Assembly: GCA_949300145.1 (NCBI GenBank)
Contig: CASGDA010000008.1
Span: 1-64,000 of the forward strand
Source of the DNA: an uncultured Treponema sp.
GTDB taxonomy: Bacteria > Spirochaetota > Spirochaetia > Treponematales > Treponemataceae
Direction: 5' to 3'
DNA: 64,000 bases
Each line of letters starts with the position of its first letter. Positions within the stretch are counted from its first letter, which is position 1. Under the pieces are notes generated by a model, which had not been told where the DNA came from, did no database searches, and worked only from the letters and a program-made list of their open reading frames with translations. The position numbers and the translations under genes are program-made. Below, piece after piece: positions 7,181 to 17,505 of this stretch.

Positions 7181-8818
7181 ATGATTACAGTTACAGATTT
7201 GAGCCTTGCTTTCAGCGACAAACCGCTTTTTAAAGACGTCAATTTAAAGTTCACCCCCGGAAACTGCTACGGTGTAATAGGAGCGAACGGCGCGGGAAAA
7301 TCCACGTTCCTGAAAATCCTTTCCGGGGAAATCGAACATGACAAAGGGGAAATCATAATCCCTCCCGGACAGCGTATGGCGACCCTGAAGCAGGATCACT
7401 TTGCCTTTGACGATTACAGCGTGAAAGATACAGTCATGAGCGGATTCCCGAAGTTGTATTCGATAATGAAAGAGCGGGAAGCCATTTACGAGAAAGAGGA
7501 TTTTTCCGAGGAGGACGGACTGCGCGCCTCGGAGCTTGAAGGCGAATTCTCCGAAATGGGCGGATGGGAAGCCGAGAACCAGGTGGAGCAGATTCTTTCC
7601 GGGCTGGGGCTTGAGGAAAGTTTCCACGACAAGCAGATGTCGGATTTGGACGAGGGGCAGAAAGTCCGCGTCCTTCTGGCGCAGGCGCTTTTCGGGAATC
7701 CGGACGTGCTTCTGCTCGACGAGCCGACGAACGGCCTCGACCTTGAGTCCATCAGCTGGCTGGAGGAATTCCTGATAGACTTCCCCAACACGGTGATAGT
7801 TGTCTCGCACGACAGGCACTTCCTGAACGCCGTCTGCACGCACATCTGCGACATCGACTACGGAAAAATCAGAATGTACAGCGGAAACTACGACTTCTGG
7901 TACCAGATGAGCCAGATAATGCAGCGGCAGGCGAGGGACCAGCAGAAGAAGCGCGAGGAGAAAATGAAGGATCTGCGCGAATTCATCCTGCGCTTTGCGT
8001 CGAACGCCGCGAAGAGCCGTCAGGCGACAAGCCGCAAGAAAATCTACGACAAGCTCGCCGTCGAGGAAATTGAAGTCACCAGCCGCAAATTCCCCTACGT
8101 CAATTTCAAGCCGAACCGGGAAATCGGGAACAACGTGCTGCGTGTGGAAAATTTAAGCTACAGCAATGACGGCGAGAAGTTTCTGGACAACTTCAACCTG
8201 ATAGTGAACCGCACCGATAAAATCGCCTTTGTCGGCATCGAGCACAACGCGAAGTCTGCGTTTTTCGACATCATCACGGATAAAATCAAGGCGGAATCCG
8301 GTGACATATACTGGGGGCAGACCACAAGCTTCGACTACCTTGCGAAGGACAACTCGGACTATTTCAACAACGACCTGAATATAACGGACTGGCTCCGGCA
8401 GTATTCCCCGGAGCAGGACGACGGCTACGTGCGCGGCTTCCTGGGGCGGATGCTTTTTACCGGCGACGAATCGCTGAAACCGGTCAAGGTTCTTTCCGGA
8501 GGGGAAAAGGTGCGCTGTATGCTTTCAAAGCTGATGCTTTCCGGGGCGAACGTCCTGATTCTCGACGAGCCGACGAACCACCTCGACCTTGAGGCGATAA
8601 CGAGCCTGAACAACGGGCTTGCGGATTTTCCCGGCGTCATCCTGTTCAACAGCCACGACCACGAATTCATCAATTCGATTGCGAACAGAATCGTCGAGAT
8701 AACGCCCGGCGGAATCATCGACAGGATGATGTCCTTCGACGACTACATCGCGGATCCGCAGGTAAAGGAACTCCGGGAAAAATATTACGGCGGAAAGGTG
8801 AAGAAAATCAACATCTGA
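7181..8818 (+). CDS. ABC-F family ATPase, YkpA/YbiT type
   Basis: A soluble twin-ATPase protein (545 residues) with no membrane segments. ABC-F proteins act on the ribosome, some rescuing stalled complexes. The protein matches B. subtilis YkpA along its length from the start MITVTDLSLAF. NBD1 has Walker A GANGAGKST and Walker B VLLLDEPTNGLDLE, with a degenerate signature (LDEGQ). The linker is charged and helical (KKREEKMKDLREF). NBD2 has a degenerate Walker A (GIEHNAKSAFF), an intact signature LSGGEKVRCML, and VLILDEPTNHLDL. As I recall, the degenerate NBD2 P-loop is also present in YkpA, so it is a family trait. Transcribed divergently from engB. Confidence 0.88.
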   Translation: MITVTDLSLAFSDKPLFKDVNLKFTPGNCYGVIGANGAGKSTFLKILSGEIEHDKGEIIIPPGQRMATLKQDHFAFDDYSVKDTVMSGFPKLYSIMKEREAIYEKEDFSEEDGLRASELEGEFSEMGGWEAENQVEQILSGLGLEESFHDKQMSDLDEGQKVRVLLAQALFGNPDVLLLDEPTNGLDLESISWLEEFLIDFPNTVIVVSHDRHFLNAVCTHICDIDYGKIRMYSGNYDFWYQMSQIMQRQARDQQKKREEKMKDLREFILRFASNAAKSRQATSRKKIYDKLAVEEIEVTSRKFPYVNFKPNREIGNNVLRVENLSYSNDGEKFLDNFNLIVNRTDKIAFVGIEHNAKSAFFDIITDKIKAESGDIYWGQTTSFDYLAKDNSDYFNNDLNITDWLRQYSPEQDDGYVRGFLGRMLFTGDESLKPVKVLSGGEKVRCMLSKLMLSGANVLILDEPTNHLDLEAITSLNNGLADFPGVILFNSHDHEFINSIANRIVEITPGGIIDRMMSFDDYIADPQVKELREKYYGGKVKKINI

Positions 8819-8935
8819 TTTGCGGATGCGGCACGGATAAAACCAAAACCGCGCCGCCAATGCCGCAACACCGCATGTCACAGGCGCCCCGCCGGGCCGC
8901 GCACAAACCGCGAGAATCGCATCTATCGTCTATGT

Positions 8936-9796
8936 CTATGACTCCTTTTCTCCGGGTTCCTCCGTCTTTTCAATCTGAAGCTGGGGCTGGGAGTCTTTCA
9001 CCGTGGGGATGAACTGCCTGGCGAATTCCCCCTTGCCGCGGGTTTTCACGTAAAAGAAACCGATGACGGAAAAAACGACGGCCCCTATTAAATTGACGAA
9101 CAAATCCTTCATGGTGTCTGTAAGGCCGATGTCGATGTAGCCTCCGTAAAGTTTCATCCAGTCCTCACCGTTCACCAGCAGGCTATCAATCCTGACGTGT
9201 CCGACTATATTCAGTCCGTCGGGATTGAATTTGACGGAGTTGATTTTCGTCACAATGTAATCCTTCTGCATATCCATGGAAAAAACCTGGTCCATGGAGA
9301 ACTCGAAGAATTCCCACACCACGCCCACCGTCATGGAAAAACAAAAAGCGATGACAGCCAGAAAAATCGGCGAAAGTTTAAACAAAAAACGTTCGGTGCG
9401 GTTGAATATATCAACAAGGGCGAAACCTATCGCCGCCATCAAAAAACCGTTAATCGTATGAAGCATTGTATCCCAATGTCTGACCCTCGTATAAAACGAG
9501 CCTATCTCGCCGAGAATTTCAGCGGCAAAAATAAAGCAGAGGATAACGGATTCAAGGCCGGGAGGTATGTCAACACCGAGACGGCGGTCTATTATAAGCG
9601 GGATGGCAAAGAGAATCAGCGTGAGGACGCACATAAAGACGCTCTCGTAGTTCCCCGCAAAAAGATGGCGTATAAGGGTAAAAATCACAAGAACGGAAAG
9701 TATACCGCGCAGGGTCAGTTTTGACCGGAGGCGTTTATGCTGGATAGCGGTTAAAAGGTTATCGTTTTTATTTTTTCCGCTGTTTTTATTTTTCAT
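8936..9796 (-). CDS. integral membrane protein, DUF2238/YjdF-like
   Basis: A 286-residue protein with a Lys/Asn-rich N-terminus and about seven hydrophobic helices, ending in a charged tail (IEKTEEPGEKES). The conserved segments HWDTMLHTINGFLMA, GVVWEFFEFSMDQ and DTMKDLFVNLIGA correspond to the DUF2238/YjdF membrane family. Family members have no established biochemical role. An insert between the third motif and the previous helix (about 60 residues, VTKINSVKFNPDGLN onward) is probably an external loop. AAGGG precedes the ATG. It follows tyrS on the same strand, 70 bases downstream. Confidence 0.7.
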   Translation of the reverse strand: MKNKNSGKNKNDNLLTAIQHKRLRSKLTLRGILSVLVIFTLIRHLFAGNYESVFMCVLTLILFAIPLIIDRRLGVDIPPGLESVILCFIFAAEILGEIGSFYTRVRHWDTMLHTINGFLMAAIGFALVDIFNRTERFLFKLSPIFLAVIAFCFSMTVGVVWEFFEFSMDQVFSMDMQKDYIVTKINSVKFNPDGLNIVGHVRIDSLLVNGEDWMKLYGGYIDIGLTDTMKDLFVNLIGAVVFSVIGFFYVKTRGKGEFARQFIPTVKDSQPQLQIEKTEEPGEKES

Positions 9797-9866
9797 CTTT
9801 TTACCCTTAAACTACCGTTTTATTAAATTACAGATACTGAACAAACAGATATTGAATAAATTAAAC

Positions 9867-11099
9867 TTAAACACAAACCACACGGGCGAACTTTTTCTTT
9901 CCGGCCCGCAGAATGATTTCCCGACCTCCGTCAGGGCCAACAGACAAATCCTGCACGGTAATGACAGCCTTCACATCAGTGACGGCTTTATTGTCGGCGG
10001 AAGCCCCGCCCTGCTCTATCAGCCGCCGGATATCGCTTTTCGTGCCGCCGAGTTTCGCGGCGAAAAACAGGTCGATGACACCGATTCCCTTCTCAAACTC
10101 GGAGAGGGGTATTTCGACGGTGGGCATGGAAGCCCTGTCGCCGCCTCCGCTGAAAGCGGCGTGGGCGCCGGCAAGAGCCTTGTCGGCGGCATCCTTCCCG
10201 TGGATTTCCTTTGTGACCTCCCATGCCAGCCGCTCCTTTGCCTTGTTTATGTCCCCGGAGACGATTGCGTCTATCTCAGACACGGGAAGGAAGGTGAACA
10301 GCAGCAGGAATTTGCGCACATCGGCGTCATCAACGTTACGCCAGTACTGGAAGAAGTCAAAAACCGGCGTCATCTCAGGATCAAGGAAAAGGGCGCCTTT
10401 TTCGGTTTTTCCCATTTTCTTGCCGTCGCTGCGGGTTATGAGCGGGAAGGTCAGCCCGAAAACCGTGGCGCCGGTTTTGCGGCGCACCAAATCGACTCCG
10501 GCGACGATGTTCCCCCACTGGTCGTCACCGCCTATCTGGAGGCGGCAGTTGTGCCGTTCATAGAGTTTCAGGAAGTCGTAGCTCTGCAGAAGCTGGTAGC
10601 TGAATTCCAGGAATGACAATCCCGTTTCCATCCGTTTTTTATAGGCCTCGAACGTAAGCATTTTATTGACGGAAAAACAGGAACCGATATCGCGCATGAA
10701 GTCAATGTAATTCATATCCGCAAGCCAGTTTTTGTTGTTGTCAAGCAGCGCGGTTTTTCCGTCAAAGCCGATGAACCCGTCAAGCTGCTTTTCAAAGCGG
10801 AGGACATTTTCGTCTATGTCATCGTAAGAGATTATTTTACGCATTTCGGTTTTGCCGGAAGGGTCTCCGATACGGGCGGTCCCTCCGCCGATAAGCGCGA
10901 TGCCGTTGTGTCCGGCGGCGCGGAGATGGCGCAACGCAAAAAACGGAACCATATGTCCGATATGCAGGCTCGGACCGGTGGGATCTGTTCCCACATAAAA
11001 CGTGACGGGACTTTCATCCATCAAAGAGGACAAACCATCGACATCGGTGCACTGCTGGAAAAACCCGCGTTCCTTTAATGTTTCAAGAGCCTTATTCAT
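9867..11099 (-). CDS. tyrS: tyrosyl-tRNA synthetase
   Basis: Class I aminoacyl-tRNA synthetase that charges tRNA-Tyr. The 410-residue protein has GTDPTGPSLHIGHM (HIGH motif), the tyrosine-binding YQLLQSYDF and GGDDQWGNIV, and the KMSKS-equivalent DGKKMGKTEKG. An S4 RNA-binding domain ends the protein (SDIRRLIEQGG onward). There is no Shine-Dalgarno. A TATACT lies 6 bases before the ATG, so the message is probably leaderless. No T-box leader is possible in the short divergent gap to nadE. Confidence 0.95.
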   Translation of the reverse strand: MNKALETLKERGFFQQCTDVDGLSSLMDESPVTFYVGTDPTGPSLHIGHMVPFFALRHLRAAGHNGIALIGGGTARIGDPSGKTEMRKIISYDDIDENVLRFEKQLDGFIGFDGKTALLDNNKNWLADMNYIDFMRDIGSCFSVNKMLTFEAYKKRMETGLSFLEFSYQLLQSYDFLKLYERHNCRLQIGGDDQWGNIVAGVDLVRRKTGATVFGLTFPLITRSDGKKMGKTEKGALFLDPEMTPVFDFFQYWRNVDDADVRKFLLLFTFLPVSEIDAIVSGDINKAKERLAWEVTKEIHGKDAADKALAGAHAAFSGGGDRASMPTVEIPLSEFEKGIGVIDLFFAAKLGGTKSDIRRLIEQGGASADNKAVTDVKAVITVQDLSVGPDGGREIILRAGKKKFARVVCV

Positions 11100-11105
11100 A
11101 ATTTC

Positions 11106-11138
11106 AGTATATATTTTTCAGAAAAAAAAGTATATACT
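11106..11138. promoter_or_regulatory. divergent tyrS / nadE -10 elements
   Basis: The 68-base tyrS-nadE gap holds two TATACT hexamers. One on the minus strand (11106-11111) is 6 bases from the tyrS ATG. One on the plus strand (11133-11138) is about 30 bases from the nadE ATG. Neither has a good -35, so only the -10 elements are proposed. Confidence 0.35.
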
Positions 11139-11167
11139 ATACGGTAACTAAACGGAGGGCATGTCTT

Positions 11168-13318
11168 ATGATACACGGATTTCTGCGCGTTGCGGCGGCT
11201 TCCCCCGAATGCACTGTGGCCGATTCAGGTGCGAACACCGCTGAGATTATAAAACTGATACAGGAAGCGGCGGCTAAAGACTGCGAGCTTGTGGTTTTTC
11301 CCGAGCTGTGCGTGACAGGGTATACCTGCGCCGATTTGTTCGCGCAGGAGTTATCCGAAAAGGTTGCCGTTGCAGCGGTGAGGCATATCGCCGAAAAAAC
11401 CCGCGACATCCCGATTGTGTCTGTGGTGGGCTTCCCCTTCTCCTTTGAAAACAGCAGGTATAACTGTGCGGCTGTAATAACCGGCGGAAAAATCGCAGGC
11501 ATTGTTCCCAAAACACATATACCGAATTACGGGGAATTCTACGAATTGAGGCATTTCCGTCCGGCGCCTGCGGAAACAAAAATCATTCCGCAGGGAATAT
11601 TCGGACAGGAAAATATTCCGTTCGGCACAAAACTTATTTTCCAGGATGAAAAAAATCCGGCGGTTTCTTTCGCGGTTGAAATATGCGAGGATTTGTGGGT
11701 TCCGGACAGTCCTTCCCAATCCCACGTGCTTGCCGGCGCCCTGTGTATTGCGAATCTCTCGGCGAGTGACGAAATAATCGGCAAGGCGGATTACAGGCGG
11801 AGGCTCGTTTCCGATATTTCCGCGAGGGGGATATGCGCCTACATTTACGCTGACGCCGGACTGGGGGAATCCTCCACGGACATGGTGTTTTCAGGACACA
11901 ATCTCATAGCCGAAAACGGCTCGATAACCGCTGAAACCGCCCCCTTCAGCGGCGGGCTTCTCTGCGCGGATGTGGATACGTCAAAACTTTTACAGGAAAG
12001 ACGGCGCGTCAATTCCTTCTTCAGGGAAGAGCCGGAACAAAACGGAAAATACCTCCGCATTCCTGTACGGATTTGCAGGGCGGCGGGAACCTATTCCGTA
12101 CAGAATCAGGCGGATTCCGGCGTCATTTATGCGGGGGACGGCAGGCCGGAAGTGCCCGCGAATACAAGCGAAAACGCGCTGAAGATACAGGACGGAAACA
12201 CGAACAAAATGCTTCTCCAGACTGTCCCACGGTTCCCATTTGTGCCGGAAAGGGAGGAGCTTTTGAAGCAGAGGTGCGCCGAGGTTCTGTCAATACAAAG
12301 TTCAGGTCTGGCAAAGAGATTATCCCATACGGAATGTGAGTGCGCCGTAATCGGATTGTCCGGCGGACTCGATTCCACCCTGGCGCTTCTCGTCACAGTA
12401 CGGGCCTTTGATTTCCTCGGTCTGCCGCGTTCCGGAATACAATGCATAACCATGCCGGGTTTCGGCACCACAAAAAACACCCGCGGCAATGCCATGGCGC
12501 TGGCGGAAATACTCGGCGTCTCAATCCAGGAAATAAAAATACACAAAGCGGTGCGGCAGCATTTTGAAGACATAGGACATAATCCTGAAATCCTTGACGC
12601 AACCTACGAGAACGCGCAGGCGCGGGAGAGGACGCAAATTCTTATGGACACCGCAAACCAGAACGGCGGCATTGTGATAGGAACCGGAGACCTTTCGGAA
12701 CTTGCGCTCGGCTGGGCGACGTACAACGGCGACCATATGTCGATGTACGCCGTGAATTCCTCGGTGCCGAAAACGCTGGTGCGCTTCCTGGTGGAATATT
12801 GCGCACAGGTTCCAGGCATTTTCATAAACGAAAAATACAGCGGGACGGCCGGAGACAGGGATGAGAGGGAAATATCACGTTCAGAGAAAATTTTCAGCAG
12901 GATTTTGTGTTCGATTGTAAACACCCCTGTCAGTCCGGAACTTCTCCCGCCTGAAAACGGGAAGATATCCCAGAAAACGGAAAATATTGTCGGTCCTTAC
13001 GAGCTTCATGACTTTTTCCTGTATTATATGCTCAGGTGGGGGTTCGCACCGTCCAAAATTCTGTATCTGGCGGAGGAAGCCTTTATCCGTCAGGCGGGGG
13101 AAAACCAGAAACGGTATTCCAGGGCGGAAATAATCGGCTGGATGAAAGTGTTTTACAGGCGGTTCTTCAGCCAGCAATTCAAACGTTCCTGTATGCCGGA
13201 CGGGCCGAAAGTCGGGAGCGTCACGCTGTCACCGAGAGGGGACTGGAGGATGCCGAGCGACGCGGCGGCGGCGCTGTGGCTCAACGAACTGGAAAAACTG
13301 GAAACAGAAAGGGAATGA
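11168..13318 (+). CDS. nadE: glutamine-dependent NAD+ synthetase
   Basis: Two fused domains in 716 residues make NAD+ from deamido-NAD+ using glutamine-derived ammonia. Residues 1-290 form the nitrilase-like glutaminase with the triad Glu46 (VFPELCVTG), Lys115 (VPKTH) and Cys173 (EICEDLW). Residues 350-716 form the synthetase with the PP-loop GLSGGLDST (396-404), GTGDLSELALGWATYNGDH, and a C-terminal segment KVGSVTLSPRGDWRMPSD. The ATG at 11168 is 8 bases after GGAGGG; the ATG at 11161 is out of frame. Confidence 0.95.
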   Translation: MIHGFLRVAAASPECTVADSGANTAEIIKLIQEAAAKDCELVVFPELCVTGYTCADLFAQELSEKVAVAAVRHIAEKTRDIPIVSVVGFPFSFENSRYNCAAVITGGKIAGIVPKTHIPNYGEFYELRHFRPAPAETKIIPQGIFGQENIPFGTKLIFQDEKNPAVSFAVEICEDLWVPDSPSQSHVLAGALCIANLSASDEIIGKADYRRRLVSDISARGICAYIYADAGLGESSTDMVFSGHNLIAENGSITAETAPFSGGLLCADVDTSKLLQERRRVNSFFREEPEQNGKYLRIPVRICRAAGTYSVQNQADSGVIYAGDGRPEVPANTSENALKIQDGNTNKMLLQTVPRFPFVPEREELLKQRCAEVLSIQSSGLAKRLSHTECECAVIGLSGGLDSTLALLVTVRAFDFLGLPRSGIQCITMPGFGTTKNTRGNAMALAEILGVSIQEIKIHKAVRQHFEDIGHNPEILDATYENAQARERTQILMDTANQNGGIVIGTGDLSELALGWATYNGDHMSMYAVNSSVPKTLVRFLVEYCAQVPGIFINEKYSGTAGDRDEREISRSEKIFSRILCSIVNTPVSPELLPPENGKISQKTENIVGPYELHDFFLYYMLRWGFAPSKILYLAEEAFIRQAGENQKRYSRAEIIGWMKVFYRRFFSQQFKRSCMPDGPKVGSVTLSPRGDWRMPSDAAAALWLNELEKLETERE

Positions 13319-13413
13319 GCTGTTTCCGGCATACACCGGAGTATTCCGCTGATACAGATACACGCAGCAGATTCCATACGGGGTATACATAAAAAAAGTA
13401 AATGAAATTTCGA

Positions 13414-13440
13414 TTGCTTTTTTTAAAAACCGCGTATAAA
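13414..13440 (+). promoter_or_regulatory. possible promoter of the LacI-type gene
   Basis: TTGCTT (13414-13419) and TATAAA (13435-13440) are separated by 15 bp in an AT-rich stretch before the regulator gene. The spacing is short, so this is tentative. Confidence 0.3.
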
Positions 13441-13492
13441 ATTAACTCACGGCATAAATTCTGTCTTACATTATTATAAAAAGGAAGGAAAA

Positions 13493-14497
13493 ATGACAAT
13501 CCAAGATGTTGCAAATATAGCGCAGGTTTCAAAGGCTACTGTTTCCAGGGTTATAAACGGTAAGCCTGGTGTAAGGAAAGAAATCCGGGACAGAGTTAAG
13601 GCTGTAATACTGGAATCAGGCTGGCGTCCCAGTGCCGGGAGAGGCATGGCCTCAAGGATTCCGTCAGGATTTATAGGAATAATTGTGGAAGGGGTGAGGA
13701 ACCCTTTTTACCATGATATTATAGCGGGCGCTTCTGATGTTTTGAAGCAAAATGGTTTCAGCCCTGTAATCTACAACTCCAATAATTCACCGGAAGCAAG
13801 GCAGAAGGGGCTTGATTATTTTTTGTCCGGGGCAGTAGACGGAATCATAATGATTGAAAGCGATTTGCTGGGAAAAGAAAGCATAGACAAGACCTTGAAA
13901 AACCTTTCCTGCCCCATGGTATTGATAGAAGATGACAAAAAGGATATTTCCTCTATCAGTGTTGACAATCTTCTCGTAGGTAAAAAAGCGGGGGAATACC
14001 TTGCTTCCCTCGGTCATAAGAACATCGGTCATATCACCGGGAACTATAACTTTGAGGTTTCAAGGAGCAGGTATCTGGGATTCGTGCAGGCTCTCATGGA
14101 AGCGGGGCTGGAAACGGATGAAAAGCATCTTGCATACGGTGATTTTTCCTGGGAATCGGGCTATGAAGGAATGAAGCAGCTGATGTCCCTTGCCGAACGC
14201 CCCACCGCGATTTACGCCGCCAACGACATTATGGCATACGGAGCATGGCAATACGCCGATGACAACGGAATACGTATACCGGAAGATGTTTCACTTATCG
14301 GTACAGACGGGCTTACCCTTGTTTATGAGCGTTCACCGCGGCTCACCACAATCTGCCATCCGTGCAGGGAAATGGGAGAAAAAGCGGCCCAACTGCTTTC
14401 CTCAAAAATGATGCACAACGGGGATGATGAAATACAGCATATAATCCTCGAAACTTATTTGAGGGAAGGCGGTTCATGCGCACCTTTACAGCCGTAA
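13493..14497 (+). CDS. LacI-family transcriptional regulator
   Basis: A 334-residue regulator. The N-terminal helix-turn-helix is IQDVANIAQVSKATVSRVIN with hinge GWRPSAGRG, followed by a periplasmic-binding-protein-like effector domain (GFIGIIVEGVRNPFY, YAANDIMAYGAWQYA, LIGTDG). AAGGAAGG precedes the ATG. Genes of this type usually sit beside the sugar genes they control, but here the neighbours are nadE and radA. The target and ligand cannot be deduced. Confidence 0.85.
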   Translation: MTIQDVANIAQVSKATVSRVINGKPGVRKEIRDRVKAVILESGWRPSAGRGMASRIPSGFIGIIVEGVRNPFYHDIIAGASDVLKQNGFSPVIYNSNNSPEARQKGLDYFLSGAVDGIIMIESDLLGKESIDKTLKNLSCPMVLIEDDKKDISSISVDNLLVGKKAGEYLASLGHKNIGHITGNYNFEVSRSRYLGFVQALMEAGLETDEKHLAYGDFSWESGYEGMKQLMSLAERPTAIYAANDIMAYGAWQYADDNGIRIPEDVSLIGTDGLTLVYERSPRLTTICHPCREMGEKAAQLLSSKMMHNGDDEIQHIILETYLREGGSCAPLQP

Positions 14498-14523
14498 ACT
14501 GATCCACCGGCGCGTTTTTTCAG

Positions 14524-14529
14524 TATAAT
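14524..14529 (+). promoter_or_regulatory. radA -10 element, leaderless
   Basis: A consensus TATAAT ends 6 bases before the radA ATG, and no Shine-Dalgarno is present. The -35 is weak (GATCCA at 17-bp spacing). Confidence 0.4.
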
Positions 14530-14535
14530 AAAACT

Positions 14536-15909
14536 ATGAAACAGAAAAAAACAGGCTCCACTTTTTTCCGCTGCTCAGTATGCGGATATTCCCAGCCGAG
14601 GTGGCTTGGACGCTGCCCGGCGTGCGGGGAATGGAACAGCTTTGAGGAAACGGCGGAACCCGCGGACACCGGGAAGGCTTTTTCAGGGGAACCCGCAAGG
14701 GCCGTCCCTCTTTCAGCTGTGGAGGCAGGCAGCGGAATAAGGATGGCCACGGGAATCAGGGAACTGGATGTCGTTCTCGGCGGAGGCGCCATGAGACGCT
14801 CCGCCGTTCTCTTCGGCGGGGAACCGGGCATCGGAAAATCGACCCTTTTACTCCAGGCCGCCGCCTCCGCATCCATGCCGGATAAAAAAGACGGGGCTTC
14901 CCGCATTCTATATGTAAGCGGGGAAGAATCGCCGGGACAGATAAAATCCAGGGCGGAACGTTTAAGCACGGATTCAGGTAAAATCGAGCTTCTGTGCACA
15001 TACCTGCTGGCTGACATAAACAAAGCCCTTGATGAAATAAACCCCGCCTTTGTCATCATAGACTCAATACAGACGATTTTCAGTCCGCAGGCGGGAACCG
15101 TTCCGGGAACCATCAACCAGCTGAAATTCTGCGCGCAGGAACTCATCTCGTGGGTGAAGGAAAGGGATGCTGTTCTTTTTCTTGTCGCCCATGTGACAAA
15201 GGACGGAAGCATTGCGGGCCCGAAAACCCTTGAACACATGGTTGACACCGTGATTTCTTTTGAACGCAGCGGGGACGACGTCAGGTTCCTGAGGGCATAT
15301 AAAAACCGTTTCGGTTCCGTGGATGAGCTCGGAATTTTCCAGATGACGGAAAAAGGGCTTGTAACGGTGGAGGATCCCTCATCGATTTTCATAACACGGA
15401 GGGAAGACCGTCTGCCCCCGGGCATCGCGGTCGCGCCGGTTTTTGAGGGCAGCAGGGTTTTCCTTGTCGAAATACAGGCGCTGACAGTATCGGCAAAAAG
15501 CAGCGTGACGCGCGTTTTTTCAGACAAAATTGAATCCGCAAGGGTAAGCAGGATAGCGGCTGTCCTTGAAAAGAGGGCCGGGGTACAATTCTCGGATCAG
15601 GATATTTATGTGAATGTAGCCGGAGGGGTCAGGCTGACAGAGAGCGCCGTTGACCTGGCGCTGGCGGCCGCCCTCTATTCGGCGCGCACAGACATATCCG
15701 TACCGGAAGCCACATCCTTTATAGGGGAAATAAGTCTCGCCGGAGAAGTCCGCCCTGTGTCCAAGCTGAAGCAGCGGATAAAAGCGGCGGAATCACTGGG
15801 ATTCAGCCGGATCGCGGCCCCGGAAAAAGCGGAATCATGCATAGAAATAAAAAACATAAAAGACATGATAAAAATGCTTATTGAAAAAGCAGATATAAAA
15901 CACGGATGA
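14536..15909 (+). CDS. radA: DNA repair protein RadA
   Basis: RadA helps process recombination intermediates by driving branch migration. The 457-residue protein has the four-Cys zinc finger (Cys13, Cys16, Cys27, Cys30, in FRCSVCGYSQPRWLGRCPAC), a RecA-like core with Walker A GGEPGIGKST (94-103), the RadA-specific KNRFG motif (256-260), and the Lon-like C-terminal domain (VNVAGGVRLTESAVDLALA). All are intact. It fits functionally with the AddAB pair at 22-28 kb. It converges on gdhA. Confidence 0.95.
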   Translation: MKQKKTGSTFFRCSVCGYSQPRWLGRCPACGEWNSFEETAEPADTGKAFSGEPARAVPLSAVEAGSGIRMATGIRELDVVLGGGAMRRSAVLFGGEPGIGKSTLLLQAAASASMPDKKDGASRILYVSGEESPGQIKSRAERLSTDSGKIELLCTYLLADINKALDEINPAFVIIDSIQTIFSPQAGTVPGTINQLKFCAQELISWVKERDAVLFLVAHVTKDGSIAGPKTLEHMVDTVISFERSGDDVRFLRAYKNRFGSVDELGIFQMTEKGLVTVEDPSSIFITRREDRLPPGIAVAPVFEGSRVFLVEIQALTVSAKSSVTRVFSDKIESARVSRIAAVLEKRAGVQFSDQDIYVNVAGGVRLTESAVDLALAAALYSARTDISVPEATSFIGEISLAGEVRPVSKLKQRIKAAESLGFSRIAAPEKAESCIEIKNIKDMIKMLIEKADIKHG

Positions 15910-15922
15910 TTTTCCTGCGGAC

Positions 15923-15950
15923 AAAAAAATGCGGCGCTTTGCAGCGCCGC
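15923..15950 (-). terminator. gdhA terminator
   Basis: GCGGCGC (15931-15937) pairs with GCGCCGC (15944-15950) around a 6-base loop. Read on the minus strand it is followed by A and then seven Ts. It is oriented to end the gdhA message; read on the plus strand after radA it lacks a U tract. Confidence 0.75.
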
Positions 15951-15971
15951 ACATACCGCACATATCCTGCG

Positions 15972-17463
<1,492 letters not shown>

Positions 17464-17505
17464 TTACGCGTTCTTCACTAATCATTTCCAGATTTCCCGT
17501 TACCG

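Noticed and set aside
7181-8818. Degenerate Walker A in the second ATPase domain of the ABC-F protein, suggesting a broken gene
   Set aside because: As I recall, the B. subtilis YkpA protein has a similarly degenerate second P-loop while keeping the signature and Walker B, so this is a family trait.
9197-10616. Plus-strand open frames of 175 and 254 codons across the DUF2238 and tyrS genes
   Set aside because: Both are complementary to genes with clear motifs or membrane helices and have no initiation signals.
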